NCBI RefSeq assembly: GCF_012641095.1
Contig: NZ_JAAVSC010000003.1
Coordinates: 1 to 64,000, forward strand
Source of the DNA: Lactobacillus sp. HBUAS51381
Lineage (GTDB): Bacteria; Bacillota; Bacilli; Lactobacillales; Lactobacillaceae
Direction of reading: 5' to 3'
DNA length: 64,000 bases
Shown piece after piece: positions 28,245 to 36,998 of this stretch. The translations under genes and the position numbers were made by a program. Position 1 is the first letter of the stretch, and each line of letters begins with the position of its first letter. A model generated the notes under the pieces. That model did not search any database and had not been told where the DNA came from. It worked only from the letters and a program-made list of their open reading frames with translations.

Positions 28245-29164
28245 TTTGGGTCGTCTGTGGAAGCCACCTTATCAGACGTAACGAACTCGATACCCTTAGT
28301 CTTCGTCTTCAACAGCAGAACATCATCGTAGGATTGTTCGTAGTAAAGGTAGTTACCACTATTGGCAGCACTAGGTGCATCGAATCCAACGAAGCTATAC
28401 TTTTGTGGCGCGATTTGAACACCATTGTAAATCAGGAACATTTCAATCTGCTTGGCATCATCCACAGCCTTAGAGCCGACAGTGAAGTCGAATGCCGTTT
28501 GCATGAGGTCAGATGGCACAACCACAATTGTCACATCATCAATACTGTAGACCGTCCGTTGGACATTGTTAGGGTCCTTCAAGTTAAGCTCACGGTTCAT
28601 GGCTTCGGCCCGCTTCAGAATGGCATTATTCTTAGGTGTCAAGTACAGTACCCGGTTCTGCTGCGGAATCCGTGCTTCATCAAAGTTGACCATCATGTCA
28701 TCGAAAGCAGTCAGGATGTTCTTTTCATCAAGCGTATCGGTGTGCAGGCCACCATCGGCAGCAGCCAACTTTTCTTGGTACAGCTTAGAGAACATTTGAC
28801 GGTCCATTTCTGGCATCTTCTCATCCAAGTTAAATTGCTTGGTAATGTTGGCAATGCTGATAACCATATTGGATTCGTCAATATCAGATGGGTCAACAAG
28901 TGTGTCCCAGTAACGTTCGTTGGTCAGTTCATAGCTATCCCAGTCGTTAGAGTAGTTTGCACTTGGCTGCGTAATGGTACGCCGTGTCCGGTCTCGCCGC
29001 CCTTCACTAATGCTCAAGCGTGGAACCTTGATATGCTTAGCTCCATCGAATTTGATAACGCCGTTAGATGGGGAATTCCATAAATCAGCAGAGAATAAAT
29101 GTCCATCGTAGAATGCTTGCTGAATAGCTTGTTGATAAGCCTCAGCGTAATTAACTGTTGCCAT
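28238..29164 (-). CDS. Major capsid protein
   Basis: 308 aa in zero frame. It follows the scaffold gene and begins MATVNYAEAYQQAIQQAFYD; segments LNLKDPNNVQRTVYSIDDV and PQKYSFVGFDAPSA are typical of coat proteins in this phage group. The C-terminus (VASTDDPKA) ends at a slippery site, so a minor extended form of about 350 aa is expected. Confidence 0.9.
   Translation of the reverse strand: MATVNYAEAYQQAIQQAFYDGHLFSADLWNSPSNGVIKFDGAKHIKVPRLSISEGRRDRTRRTITQPSANYSNDWDSYELTNERYWDTLVDPSDIDESNMVISIANITKQFNLDEKMPEMDRQMFSKLYQEKLAAADGGLHTDTLDEKNILTAFDDMMVNFDEARIPQQNRVLYLTPKNNAILKRAEAMNRELNLKDPNNVQRTVYSIDDVTIVVVPSDLMQTAFDFTVGSKAVDDAKQIEMFLIYNGVQIAPQKYSFVGFDAPSAANSGNYLYYEQSYDDVLLLKTKTKGIEFVTSDKVASTDDPKA
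28244..28250 (-). promoter_or_regulatory. Slippery heptamer C CCA AAA at capsid 3' end
   Basis: Zero frame reads GAC CCA AAA GCG TAG, so the heptamer falls on the penultimate sense codon. Downstream RNA can form a GUGC/GCAC hairpin closed by CC/GG. A -1 frameshift late in a major head protein gene is known from lactobacillus phage A2. Confidence 0.72.
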
Positions 29165-29183
29165 AAATTATTCCTTCTTTCTG

Positions 29184-29723
29184 TTATTTAAAAGCGTCAA
29201 CTAAGGTTTGAACTTGGTCAGAATCATCAGACCCATTACCACCAGCAGGGTCGTAGTGGGTTTGCTTGCCACCATCGAACAAATAGCCATCAGACTTCCG
29301 AAGCGCACTGAGTTGGTCATCTAGCCCCTCTAGCTTACCGTCATCAGTTAGCTTGACCTTTTCCATATCGAGTAGCCCTTCCACAGCCTTAGGATTGCGT
29401 GCCTTGGCACCCGTCAGCGCCGTAGCCAGCGCACCATTCAACTTGGTTTGGCTCAGCTGGTTGGTCAGGTTCTCTGTGTCAGTCTTGTACTTGTCCTGAA
29501 GTTCGGTCAATTGCTTAGAAAGCCCCTCGTTGTCACCAGCGTCTTTCTTGAGTGACTTGATATCCTTGTCACGGTCGGCAATCTGAGTCTTGAGGCTCTC
29601 AGTTTCAGTGGTTAGCTCAGCCAACTGTGACTTCGAGGCTTCCACGTCCTTACCATGCTCGGCCATAATGGCATCAATTTGATCATCTTCCAGTTTCAAA
29701 CTCTTTAAAAATTCTCGTTTCAT
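29184..29723 (-). CDS. Phage scaffolding protein (GP20 family)
   Basis: 179 aa. A central coiled coil (about 28-100, LTTETESLKTQIADRDKDIK) is flanked by a short N-terminal helix and an Asp/Gly-rich tail (DPAGGNGSDDSDQVQTLVDAFK). It assembles the procapsid together with the coat protein. Confidence 0.9.
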   Translation of the reverse strand: MKREFLKSLKLEDDQIDAIMAEHGKDVEASKSQLAELTTETESLKTQIADRDKDIKSLKKDAGDNEGLSKQLTELQDKYKTDTENLTNQLSQTKLNGALATALTGAKARNPKAVEGLLDMEKVKLTDDGKLEGLDDQLSALRKSDGYLFDGGKQTHYDPAGGNGSDDSDQVQTLVDAFK

Positions 29724-29813
29724 ACTTACATCCCTCTCTCGCTGTTTTTACGTGGGGCGACCACGATCAAGGTAAAACAAAAAGCAGTTTTACGACTTGC
29801 TAGGGTCAAAATG

Positions 29814-29851
29814 GGTATAAAAATAGCACTCAACGTATTTGTCGGGTGCTA
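29814..29851 (-). terminator. Terminator between the MuF cassette and the head genes
   Basis: On the minus strand AGCACCC and GAGTGCT arms are followed by ATTTTTAT. It overlaps the stop codon of the YjcQ-like gene. Its presence inside a structural operon suggests that the genes between portal and scaffold form a partly separate unit. Confidence 0.6.
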
Positions 29852-30178
29852 AATGCCGGGAATAATCCCTTTAATATCCTTTAATGTGTTTTTTACTCGT
29901 TCCATCATGGAGTTACTGAATAGATACTCAATACCGGCAGGCGTGATCTTCACGTTATGGGTTTTGATATCTTCGCCATTCAGGGTACTAATTGATTGCA
30001 CTCCTGAGATAAAGCCCTCGTTAGCCATATTAATCAAAATATAATGCCAATAGGTTTCATTAAGCTTATCACTCAACATATTGAATTCATCATCAGTTAT
30101 TGATTTGCCCTGTTTGAGTTTGTCATACAGAATTTTTAATAACTGATACATAATAACAAAGTAATCATCCTTAGCCAT
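29849..30178 (-). CDS. YjcQ-like winged-helix protein
   Basis: 109 aa. The N-terminal region (YQLLKILYDKLKQGKSITDDEF), then YWHYILINMANEGFISGV and the ITPAGIEYL ending of a winged helix, fit the YjcQ family. Such proteins are common phage accessories of unknown role. It lies in the small-gene cluster behind the MuF gene. Own ribosome site GGAGG. Confidence 0.72.
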   Translation of the reverse strand: MAKDDYFVIMYQLLKILYDKLKQGKSITDDEFNMLSDKLNETYWHYILINMANEGFISGVQSISTLNGEDIKTHNVKITPAGIEYLFSNSMMERVKNTLKDIKGIIPGI

Positions 30179-30193
30179 AGCTGAACCTCCTAA

Positions 30194-30403
30194 CTAAATC
30201 GCTGTGGCACTAACTACATCTGAAATTTTAATGTCTTTTTCAGGAACGTCCGCCATAAAGACAAGCTCTGGTTGATCATCTAACTCATTCTCAATTTCTT
30301 CCACAAAAATAGTTTTGATGCTTCCATCTTTCAATTTGAATTGAACTTGCCTTGCCCGAAACGCGGCAATGATTTTAGATAGTTTCATCTTTTGGGGATT
30401 CAT
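30194..30403 (-). CDS. Small unknown protein of the MuF cassette
   Basis: 69 aa, no recognised domain. Beta-strand-like pattern (VQFKLKDGSIKTIFVEEIEN) with an acidic second half. An AGGAGAGG ribosome site precedes it. Could be an immunity or chaperone factor for the MuF effector, by position only. Confidence 0.62.
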   Translation of the reverse strand: MNPQKMKLSKIIAAFRARQVQFKLKDGSIKTIFVEEIENELDDQPELVFMADVPEKDIKISDVVSATAI

Positions 30404-30462
30404 ACAAAGCCTCTCCTCTTTTATTTGAGGTAGTTCGGTTTCATCGTTTTGTCGGGTGCTTA

Positions 30463-30747
30463 CTAATAGATCACATTTTTATCGAATCCCATAAACTCAT
30501 CGCTTGGTTCAATAAGAACCTTGCTATCTTCAAAAACACCGGTCACCGCTCGAAAAGCATTGGCTCCATCGGACAAATCATTCGTATAATCCAATCCACC
30601 CGGAATCCTAGTTTCCTGCGGAATGTGAAGGTCCAGTAACCGTTTAAACCAAGACATTGCTTCGACATCACTACATTGGAGACCATCATTAATCCACCAA
30701 AAGCGAACCAGCTGGCCTCTGATTATGGCTTCTACTTCAAAATCCAT
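30463..30747 (-). CDS. Candidate immunity protein directly downstream of the MuF gene
   Basis: 94 aa, acidic, with several Trp (FWWIND, MSWFKRLLDL) and no recognised family. It starts 15 bases after the MuF stop. In MuF polymorphic-toxin loci the gene immediately downstream usually encodes the matching immunity protein; that role is inferred from position. A 13-bp repeat lies just after its stop codon and again after the YjcQ-like gene. Confidence 0.68.
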   Translation of the reverse strand: MDFEVEAIIRGQLVRFWWINDGLQCSDVEAMSWFKRLLDLHIPQETRIPGGLDYTNDLSDGANAFRAVTGVFEDSKVLIEPSDEFMGFDKNVIY

Positions 30748-30762
30748 CGCGATTACCCTCCC

Positions 30763-33021
30763 TTACATAATTGCCAGAATACCTAGAATGAACTGTGCAT
30801 AATCTTTATCTTTGGTTACATCATAACTCATCCGGTACACAGACTCTAGCCCCATAGACAATAGTTCGTAAGCTGAATCCTCAGTATTTCCATAATCCTT
30901 GCCCATATACGGACTCAGAAAGTTATCTTTCCGCGTTTTCTCCCAGCTGTCATAAGCTTTATTTCCAGTAACCTTACTCAGCTTTTCGAGTCTATCACTA
31001 TACGTTCTACGTTGATAAAATTCATGTTCCAACTTGGTGACTCTGGGATCAAGATGCTCATTCCGATGTCCTAACTCATGAAATGCAACCTTCAGTCCAT
31101 TAGAACTGTCCTGAACATTACTTAATGCTAACTCCGAAGTCGCCTGACCAAATTCGTGGCGGTAATAGCCCCGGTCTGTCTCAAATACCTTCATTGTTCC
31201 AATCGAATTCGAAATATCAAACCAATCACTGGGATAGTAATCATACGTTTTATTGATCAATTCTCCAACCTTGGAATCTGATTCTGGAGCAAACTTCATT
31301 TCAACATTTTTCCTACCCATAACTCGAAACTTACTCAACATGTCTTTGACATCTTGTGACTGTTGGTTTTTTATCCCAAACTTGCTGGCTTCCAACTTTT
31401 TTTGTTCGGCTATTACTTGATTATACTTCCTTGTAACCTTCTTATAAAATTCTGGATCACCATCACGCTGATACTTCACACGCATTGCGTTGTACTCTTT
31501 AAGATGGGTTGAATAATTAGATTGTTGCTTATCAATGGTGGCTTGTCGACTGGAAAATCCTTTTTCGAATCTTCTTTCATACAGAGAGCGGCCAACCCTG
31601 CTAATTTCCGCTTCAGTAGGCTGATAGAGTTGCATAAGGACCTTTCTACGAAGATTCATGATGTCATCATCTGTCATCAAAGCGTTGGCTTTCGCCTTCT
31701 TAGCCTCAGCTATCGCTTGCTTTCTCTGATTGACTTGCTTTAGCCAATTTGACATCTCTATTTGTTGTCCATCGCTCAATCCTCTCGGAAGCAAGTATGA
31801 AAGGTCTTCTTCGTCTTCGTAGCCTACCAACTTATTGAGCCACTCATTTCCCAGGCGCTGGCCTCTCTCAGAATCGAATGTAACCATATCTCCATCTGGT
31901 AGCCCAGTGACTTTCAAACCTTTCGGCCACAGTTTAGAGTCCAAGGCGTCAATGCCAGGAAGTGAAGTGACAACGGGATTCGTTGCGGCTCCAAATGACT
32001 TCTTCCACTCATTGAACTTAACATCCTTGATCATCTTCCCCTTGCCAGTCTCAGGGTCCCGTGACCAGCGTTCGGTGATATCCGGCAAGTCTTCCAAATA
32101 AGGCACTGTGGTACAACGACAGTATGGATGGATAAGCGGATAGTTGATACCATCTTTGCGCTCTGATAGCTTAATTTTCTGACCATCAAGCCTCCCACAA
32201 GTGTCGCAAGTATGGGATTCTAGGGTAGCCATGTACTCATACCACTCAATTTCGTTCTCTTCGTAGCCCTTAGCTGCTGCCTCTTCGGCAATGTGGCCCA
32301 TCTCGGAAGTGACCAACCGATGCACATTAGACTTCTTGAAGTCCTGAAACTTAGCGTGAAACAGCTGGCTAGCTTTCTGTGGACTATAGCCCATCAGCGT
32401 ACTAGTGAGTACCGAATCTTTCAGTATCTTCGGTAAATCCTGCTGGTAGTTCTTCCAGATACGTTTCGAGAAGTCCTTGCCATCTTTCCCCCAGGGGGTT
32501 GATACAGCTATCCGCAGTTGTGCTTCATTGAAATGGGCAAAGTTGGCTGTGAAAGCCCCTTTGGACGCTTGAACGGTATAATTGGTCCGCATGTAGGTAT
32601 CTTCAAACTGATTAGCCAATCCATCTCGCATCCTGTCAGCCTCTCGACTAGCGTATGGTTGGGCAACCTGCCGCAACTGCTGCTCTAAGTCTTGGAGCCT
32701 GGCAACTCGGCTACGATAGTACTCTTCATCTAAGCGTTCGGTATGCCGACCTCTCTTGGCGTTCCGTTCAAAACGTTCTAGCGTCATCCCCCAATTCTGA
32801 GAGTTAACGTCTGCCAGGCCAGTAACAGCCTCTTCCTTGGTCATCCCCTGGTTGTTGGCATACTTAACGTACCATTTCTCCATCTCAGCATGCAGTTCAC
32901 GATACATACCATTAAGTTCAGATTGGAGAGCCTTCTCGTAAGCCTCAGCATTCTTGATTTCCTTGGCCTTGACTTGAAGATGACGCCGTTTCCAGTACTT
33001 CTCGGTGCTAGCTTTCGTCAT
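30763..33021 (-). CDS. Minor head protein (MuF/SPP1 gp7 family) fused to a C-terminal HELGH metallopeptidase domain
   Basis: 752 aa. The N-terminal 340 residues are the MuF minor head protein, ending in a zinc-knuckle CDTC (272-275) with IHPYCRC (298-303) and WSRDPETGKGKMI. A Lys/Gln-rich helical linker (about 380-545) follows. The last 180 residues contain HELGH (648-652) and a later acidic SAYELLSMGLE (about 717-727) that would give the third zinc ligand, the pattern of gluzincin peptidases. Most SPP1-like MuF proteins end near residue 300-400. The ATG at 33021 follows GGTGAGG and overlaps the portal gene. The likely role is a virion-delivered effector. Confidence 0.88.
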   Translation of the reverse strand: MTKASTEKYWKRRHLQVKAKEIKNAEAYEKALQSELNGMYRELHAEMEKWYVKYANNQGMTKEEAVTGLADVNSQNWGMTLERFERNAKRGRHTERLDEEYYRSRVARLQDLEQQLRQVAQPYASREADRMRDGLANQFEDTYMRTNYTVQASKGAFTANFAHFNEAQLRIAVSTPWGKDGKDFSKRIWKNYQQDLPKILKDSVLTSTLMGYSPQKASQLFHAKFQDFKKSNVHRLVTSEMGHIAEEAAAKGYEENEIEWYEYMATLESHTCDTCGRLDGQKIKLSERKDGINYPLIHPYCRCTTVPYLEDLPDITERWSRDPETGKGKMIKDVKFNEWKKSFGAATNPVVTSLPGIDALDSKLWPKGLKVTGLPDGDMVTFDSERGQRLGNEWLNKLVGYEDEEDLSYLLPRGLSDGQQIEMSNWLKQVNQRKQAIAEAKKAKANALMTDDDIMNLRRKVLMQLYQPTEAEISRVGRSLYERRFEKGFSSRQATIDKQQSNYSTHLKEYNAMRVKYQRDGDPEFYKKVTRKYNQVIAEQKKLEASKFGIKNQQSQDVKDMLSKFRVMGRKNVEMKFAPESDSKVGELINKTYDYYPSDWFDISNSIGTMKVFETDRGYYRHEFGQATSELALSNVQDSSNGLKVAFHELGHRNEHLDPRVTKLEHEFYQRRTYSDRLEKLSKVTGNKAYDSWEKTRKDNFLSPYMGKDYGNTEDSAYELLSMGLESVYRMSYDVTKDKDYAQFILGILAIM

Positions 33022-34429
33022 CGTCCTCACCGCCTAAGTTATCAAGTACATCTGGGTTAGCATAACCATCACGCTTCACAATATCGTCTTGCCGGTCTTG
33101 GAGTTCCTGCTGTGGATCATCCACAATCGGATTGGACTTGGCAATCGCTTCATCACTAGAATACTGTGCAAGCTGAGCCACAATCTGTGCTTGCTCCAAG
33201 TCGTTTTGAATGGCAGTCCGAGTCCAGGTCTGATTAATCTTGCGACCGTCAGCGTCAGGTACCTTTAGCCATCTCAAAATGGCCCGAACTAGCTCGGTGA
33301 GGGCGTCTCGGAAGTAAGATTCAGTGATAGACGCTTTGAGTTCCAAGTGTCCATACAGAGCACGGATAGCCGTTCCCGACGCATTACCAATTTCTTTGAA
33401 GTCCACAGGATTAATCCCCTGTGCCTCGACGAATAAGTCTGACTTGGTAACCTCTAGCAGCGCATTGCGGGCCTCCACAGGAATATCAATGGTCAGCTTA
33501 TCCACACCTGACTTGTCGCCGGTACCAACGCTGTCCATCTTGATAGCATGGTCTTCTTTGAGTGCCTTCATGAAGCTAGCCAGATCTTCGCCACCATAGT
33601 TGGTGAGCACCAGAATGACTTGCTGAATATCGTCAATATCATTCACGAAGCCGTTATAGACGGTATCGTAAACGTCAATTAGGCCCTTGTATTTCAGTAG
33701 TTCAGGCCGTTGGTATTTGTTCTTGGGGAAAGCAATAAATGGAATACGATCCAGCTGGTGTTCCAATACTGCTCCGGTCCCCGTCTCATTCCCGCTAGTC
33801 ACATCATAGAGAGTAAAGCGATCATTGTAGAGTGCTAGGTCACTGTAGTCTGACATTTCTGACTTAAATACCGTCACATCCTTGTCAGTCCAGTATTCAT
33901 GAACCCTAAAGAACTTACCGGTCTCAGGATTAAGCTGCTTGTAGCTACGTCTGAGGGCCAGTAGCTTACGGTCTAAGTCGCTTGAGTAGATGGGTACCAA
34001 TTGATCAGGCGGCACGATACCATACCGGAACTGGCCGCTATCATCAACCCAGTAGTGTAGCCAAGCAACCCCAGCATTTGAGGCATCCACCACCATCTGA
34101 TTAAGTCGGAGGTTGAAGTTATCTCCCAGGGCGTCCTTAATCTTATCGTTGAGCGCCTCATCTTCCACATCAATGGTCGGCGGTACCGTGGCCACGTAGC
34201 CAGCTTCCTGGTCTACTAAGAGCTGATGGAAGTTACTGGATACACGGTTATCGGCTCGACGTAGCGGCTCATCCTTACCAGCTTCGTTTAGCTTAGACTC
34301 ACCATTGTTGCGGTTCGTGATGTCGTTTTTATTGAAGTAGTACTTTAACGACTTGTCGAACTGGTTGGCAAACTTGGTTCGTCGCCCATCAGTATTCTTA
34401 AGTAGTTTCTTCATCGTCTTTATTTCCAT
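33008..34429 (-). CDS. Portal protein (SPP1 gp6 family)
   Basis: 473 aa; dodecameric channel for DNA packaging. Features include NQFDKSLKYYFNKNDITNRN, the HLHYWVDDSGQFRYGIVPP-like central core (WLHYWVDDSGQ) and the acidic Asp/Glu-rich tail (NLGGEDDDES). It lies between TerL and MuF as usual. Confidence 0.93.
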   Translation of the reverse strand: MEIKTMKKLLKNTDGRRTKFANQFDKSLKYYFNKNDITNRNNGESKLNEAGKDEPLRRADNRVSSNFHQLLVDQEAGYVATVPPTIDVEDEALNDKIKDALGDNFNLRLNQMVVDASNAGVAWLHYWVDDSGQFRYGIVPPDQLVPIYSSDLDRKLLALRRSYKQLNPETGKFFRVHEYWTDKDVTVFKSEMSDYSDLALYNDRFTLYDVTSGNETGTGAVLEHQLDRIPFIAFPKNKYQRPELLKYKGLIDVYDTVYNGFVNDIDDIQQVILVLTNYGGEDLASFMKALKEDHAIKMDSVGTGDKSGVDKLTIDIPVEARNALLEVTKSDLFVEAQGINPVDFKEIGNASGTAIRALYGHLELKASITESYFRDALTELVRAILRWLKVPDADGRKINQTWTRTAIQNDLEQAQIVAQLAQYSSDEAIAKSNPIVDDPQQELQDRQDDIVKRDGYANPDVLDNLGGEDDDES

Positions 34430-35673
34430 GGTCTGAAACCTCCCTTCCTCATCAATGATTCGAGTTCATATCTGGTCTTATCAATACTGTGGTCATTGCC
34501 ATCCGGGTACCCAGCCTTAAAGTTGCCGTTGGGGTCCCGCGCTAACTCATAGCTTGTAAACTCACGGGCAGTATTCGGGCACCGTACCGGGTCAATCACA
34601 ATCTCACGCAAATCTTGTAGCCACTTGAAGCCGTGTTCCCGGCTACCAGGACCCTTGCGAGCACCGACTACGTTTAATCCATAGTCACGGAACTCAGCAA
34701 TGGTACGGGGTTCAGCAGAGTCAGCGGTAATCAATCCGTTCTCAGGGTTAAGCCGCTTAATGGCTTCCACAGCCTCACGATTGGTCATGCCAACTTGGTA
34801 AATTTCATTAAAAAGAAAGACCCGGCGTCTTGCCGCGTCCCAGTACGCATCCCCATAGGCTAGTGGATCGTGGGCGAACCCAAAGTCCATGCCATGATAG
34901 ATTTTGTCGAAGTGACTAATCTCTTCATCGGTAATTTCTCTGATAGTCAGATTGTTGAAGACCTCGGCCCCCGTCCCAGTAACCTCGCCTAGATACTCAT
35001 GAGCATAGGCCTTTGGATTGTCCTTCTTGAGCTGTTCTGCATCGGCCAGGAATTCCTTGCCAAGCCAACTTCTTGGTACTGACAAGTAATCAGATGTATG
35101 TACCAAGGTGTCTTCACGGCGGCTTTGTTCTTCTCTGGCCTGATTGACCCAATTATTAACACTGGCCGGTGGGTTGTAGGAATAGAAAGTCAGGATATCT
35201 GAGCCACCCCGGTTCAACGACTGGTTGATGTTCCGAATTTCCTTCCAACCCTTGAAGTCAGCAACTTCTTCAAAATGCTTATACTTCGTGTAGCCGTGTC
35301 GGAACTTTTGTGACTTAATCTTCTCCGGCTTGTCAGCCCCTTTAAATCGTATCTGCTGTCCGGTGGGAATGTAAGTCAGCTGCATAGGACTTACTGAGTC
35401 CGACCACAGATGGGAAACTCCGAGGGTATCAATCGCCCATAAGTACTGGTCGTAGACTGACTCACGAAGGTTGGAAGCATACCGCCGCATGACTACAGCG
35501 TTGGCGTCCGTGTCTTTCATGATACCCAACACAATTTCAAGCGAAATAAAAGAGGACTTGGTTGACCCACGTCCTCCTGATAACCAGTAATTTGAATGTA
35601 AGCGATGCTTAATATCTTGGTAAAGCTGGTAGAAGCTCGGTGCCATGGAGTGTGCAAGGCTGATTTTAGCCAT
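34420..35673 (-). CDS. terL: Terminase large subunit
   Basis: 417 aa; ATPase and nuclease that packages DNA. Walker A-like SGGRGSTKS (32-40), Walker B region and the nuclease acidic residues near DFGFAHDPLAYGD and LITADSAEPRTIAEFR are all present. The ATG at 35673 follows GGGAG by 8 bases and overlaps TerS; an ATG two codons earlier is possible. Confidence 0.94.
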   Translation of the reverse strand: MAKISLAHSMAPSFYQLYQDIKHRLHSNYWLSGGRGSTKSSFISLEIVLGIMKDTDANAVVMRRYASNLRESVYDQYLWAIDTLGVSHLWSDSVSPMQLTYIPTGQQIRFKGADKPEKIKSQKFRHGYTKYKHFEEVADFKGWKEIRNINQSLNRGGSDILTFYSYNPPASVNNWVNQAREEQSRREDTLVHTSDYLSVPRSWLGKEFLADAEQLKKDNPKAYAHEYLGEVTGTGAEVFNNLTIREITDEEISHFDKIYHGMDFGFAHDPLAYGDAYWDAARRRVFLFNEIYQVGMTNREAVEAIKRLNPENGLITADSAEPRTIAEFRDYGLNVVGARKGPGSREHGFKWLQDLREIVIDPVRCPNTAREFTSYELARDPNGNFKAGYPDGNDHSIDKTRYELESLMRKGGFRPWK

Positions 35674-36100
35674 CTTCATCACTCCCAGCGGGGATGTCGT
35701 CGGTAATTTGCACGGGACCAACTGTTGCGGTTACGTCTCGCTTCTCCGTCCACATAGCCAGACGCTTACCGAGAAGCTCAGCAGCCTTGACTCGATCCTT
35801 GGCACCAACTTCCACATCGGTATAAATTCCCTTAGCCGTGGCAACCGACTCGGTCTCTTCACCACGCATGGTTGCGGTGAGATACTCTAGGATTTCCTGT
35901 TGGTCAGCAATCTTTCCGTCAGAAATCTCTTTTAACCGAGATTCGATGTAAGAAGCGATTGCAGGTTTTTGCAAGTTCTCAGCACCGATTGAATGGGCGC
36001 TTCGCTTCGCATAACCCGCTAGTTCAGCGGCCTGCGTTGCATTACCGCTAATAACGTATTCGTCAGCAAATTTCTGCTGTTTTACTGTTAGTTTCTGCAT
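35666..36100 (-). CDS. terS: Terminase small subunit
   Basis: 144 aa. N-terminal HTH (LTVKQQKFADEYVISGNATQAA, then AAELAGYAKRSAHSIGAE) binds packaging DNA; the central helices make the ring. It overlaps the TerL start by 8 bases. Confidence 0.92.
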   Translation of the reverse strand: MQKLTVKQQKFADEYVISGNATQAAELAGYAKRSAHSIGAENLQKPAIASYIESRLKEISDGKIADQQEILEYLTATMRGEETESVATAKGIYTDVEVGAKDRVKAAELLGKRLAMWTEKRDVTATVGPVQITDDIPAGSDEDG

Positions 36101-36116
36101 TTTGCAGGCCTCCTCT

Positions 36117-36650
36117 TCACTTACCAGACACAGTCTTTTCTCTCACTGCAAGTAGGCCTCTAATAAGGTCCTTATATTCTGACCTATCTTGTGAATAAAT
36201 TTTAAAATTAAACTGATTCTTATCTACTGTCTCATTACTCTGAACTTTCTGTGCTATCTTGGCTATCTCTTTATTGGTCTCTTCCATTTGTTTGATAATT
36301 TCTTTAACGTTAGTTTGAACATTGCTTTGATCATCTGAAAAGTAACCCTTGTACTTTTCCCAAACAAAGTCTAAATTTTCCCTTGTCAAAGAAAAATTGT
36401 AAATCTGTGGTATCTCCTCATTGTAAAATGTAATATCAACTTTGTCTGTCGAAAAGATAAAATCAATTGAAATCTTACTTAACGCCGAATCTGCTTTACG
36501 CGTTGCTACTATAAGACTATCAATTGCTTCAAGCTTATCTTGAATTTTCAATGCCTTCTTGCTGTTGTACCTATTCCAAAACGACGTAATGGCAGGTGCA
36601 AGTACCGCACTAACTACCACTGAGCTGGCTATAGAAACCCACATACTCAA
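36117..36650 (-). CDS. Membrane-anchored protein of unknown function, upstream of terS
   Basis: About 177 aa: one N-terminal membrane span (about 3-25, SIASSVVVSAVLAPAITSFW) then a soluble helical domain rich in Lys, Asp and Gln. The TTG at 36650 follows AAAGGAG by 8 bases; an ATG two codons in is also possible. Similar anchored proteins occur in superinfection control, but nothing specific can be assigned. It is more A+T-rich than terS. Confidence 0.65.
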   Translation of the reverse strand: MSMWVSIASSVVVSAVLAPAITSFWNRYNSKKALKIQDKLEAIDSLIVATRKADSALSKISIDFIFSTDKVDITFYNEEIPQIYNFSLTRENLDFVWEKYKGYFSDDQSNVQTNVKEIIKQMEETNKEIAKIAQKVQSNETVDKNQFNFKIYSQDRSEYKDLIRGLLAVREKTVSGK

Positions 36651-36734
36651 AGTGACCACTCCTTTTAACCACAGCATAACAAAACCCCAGCATTACTGCT
36701 AGGGCCAGTCTGAAGGAGATGTAATAATGGATCA

Positions 36735-36817
36735 TGCCAGTGGTAGGATTCGCACCTACTCACCCAATGGGACCGGTTTTACAGACCGGCATAGCTCTCT
36801 TACTCTAACGCACTGGC
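36735..36817 (-). tRNA. tRNA-Tyr (anticodon GTA), phage-type
   Basis: Class II tRNA: acceptor GCCAGTG/CACTGGC with discriminator A; anticodon arm CCGGT-CTGTAAA-ACCGG gives GTA; variable stem CCC/GGG; T arm GTAGG-TGCGAAT-CCTAC. The D arm is weak (TAG/CTA) and lacks the usual GG. CCA is not encoded. Confidence 0.7.
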
Positions 36818-36826
36818 ATATGTAAG

Positions 36827-36995
36827 GGGCACGTACCCACTTAAGGATAGTCCCCAACCGGTTAGGCTTTAAGATTAGCCATCAACTCACGTTTCCCACT
36901 GTGTACAGAGGCCAGACGCTCTTCTGGATTTAAGCAGTCCGGGGATTCGAACCTCGGCTCCCTTACGTTATGGAGTGGTCCGACTACAGCCACTT
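36827..36995 (-). tRNA. Degenerate tRNA-like sequences (two candidates)
   Basis: 36932-36995 has a canonical T arm (GAGGTTCGAATCCCC) and an imperfect AAGTGG/ACTGCTT acceptor, but only about 32 bases between them, too few for normal D and anticodon arms. 36827-36904 has tRNA size, a partial GTGGGAA/CCCTTAC acceptor and a GGCT-AATCTTAA-AGCC arm that could display CTT. Both may be decayed tRNA genes. Confidence 0.3.
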
Positions 36996-36998
36996 AAC

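Noticed and set aside
36820-36930. A complete tRNA-Lys gene
   Set aside because: Anticodon-like CTT is present, but the loop has 8 bases and the acceptor pairs poorly; kept only as a low-confidence tRNA-like element.
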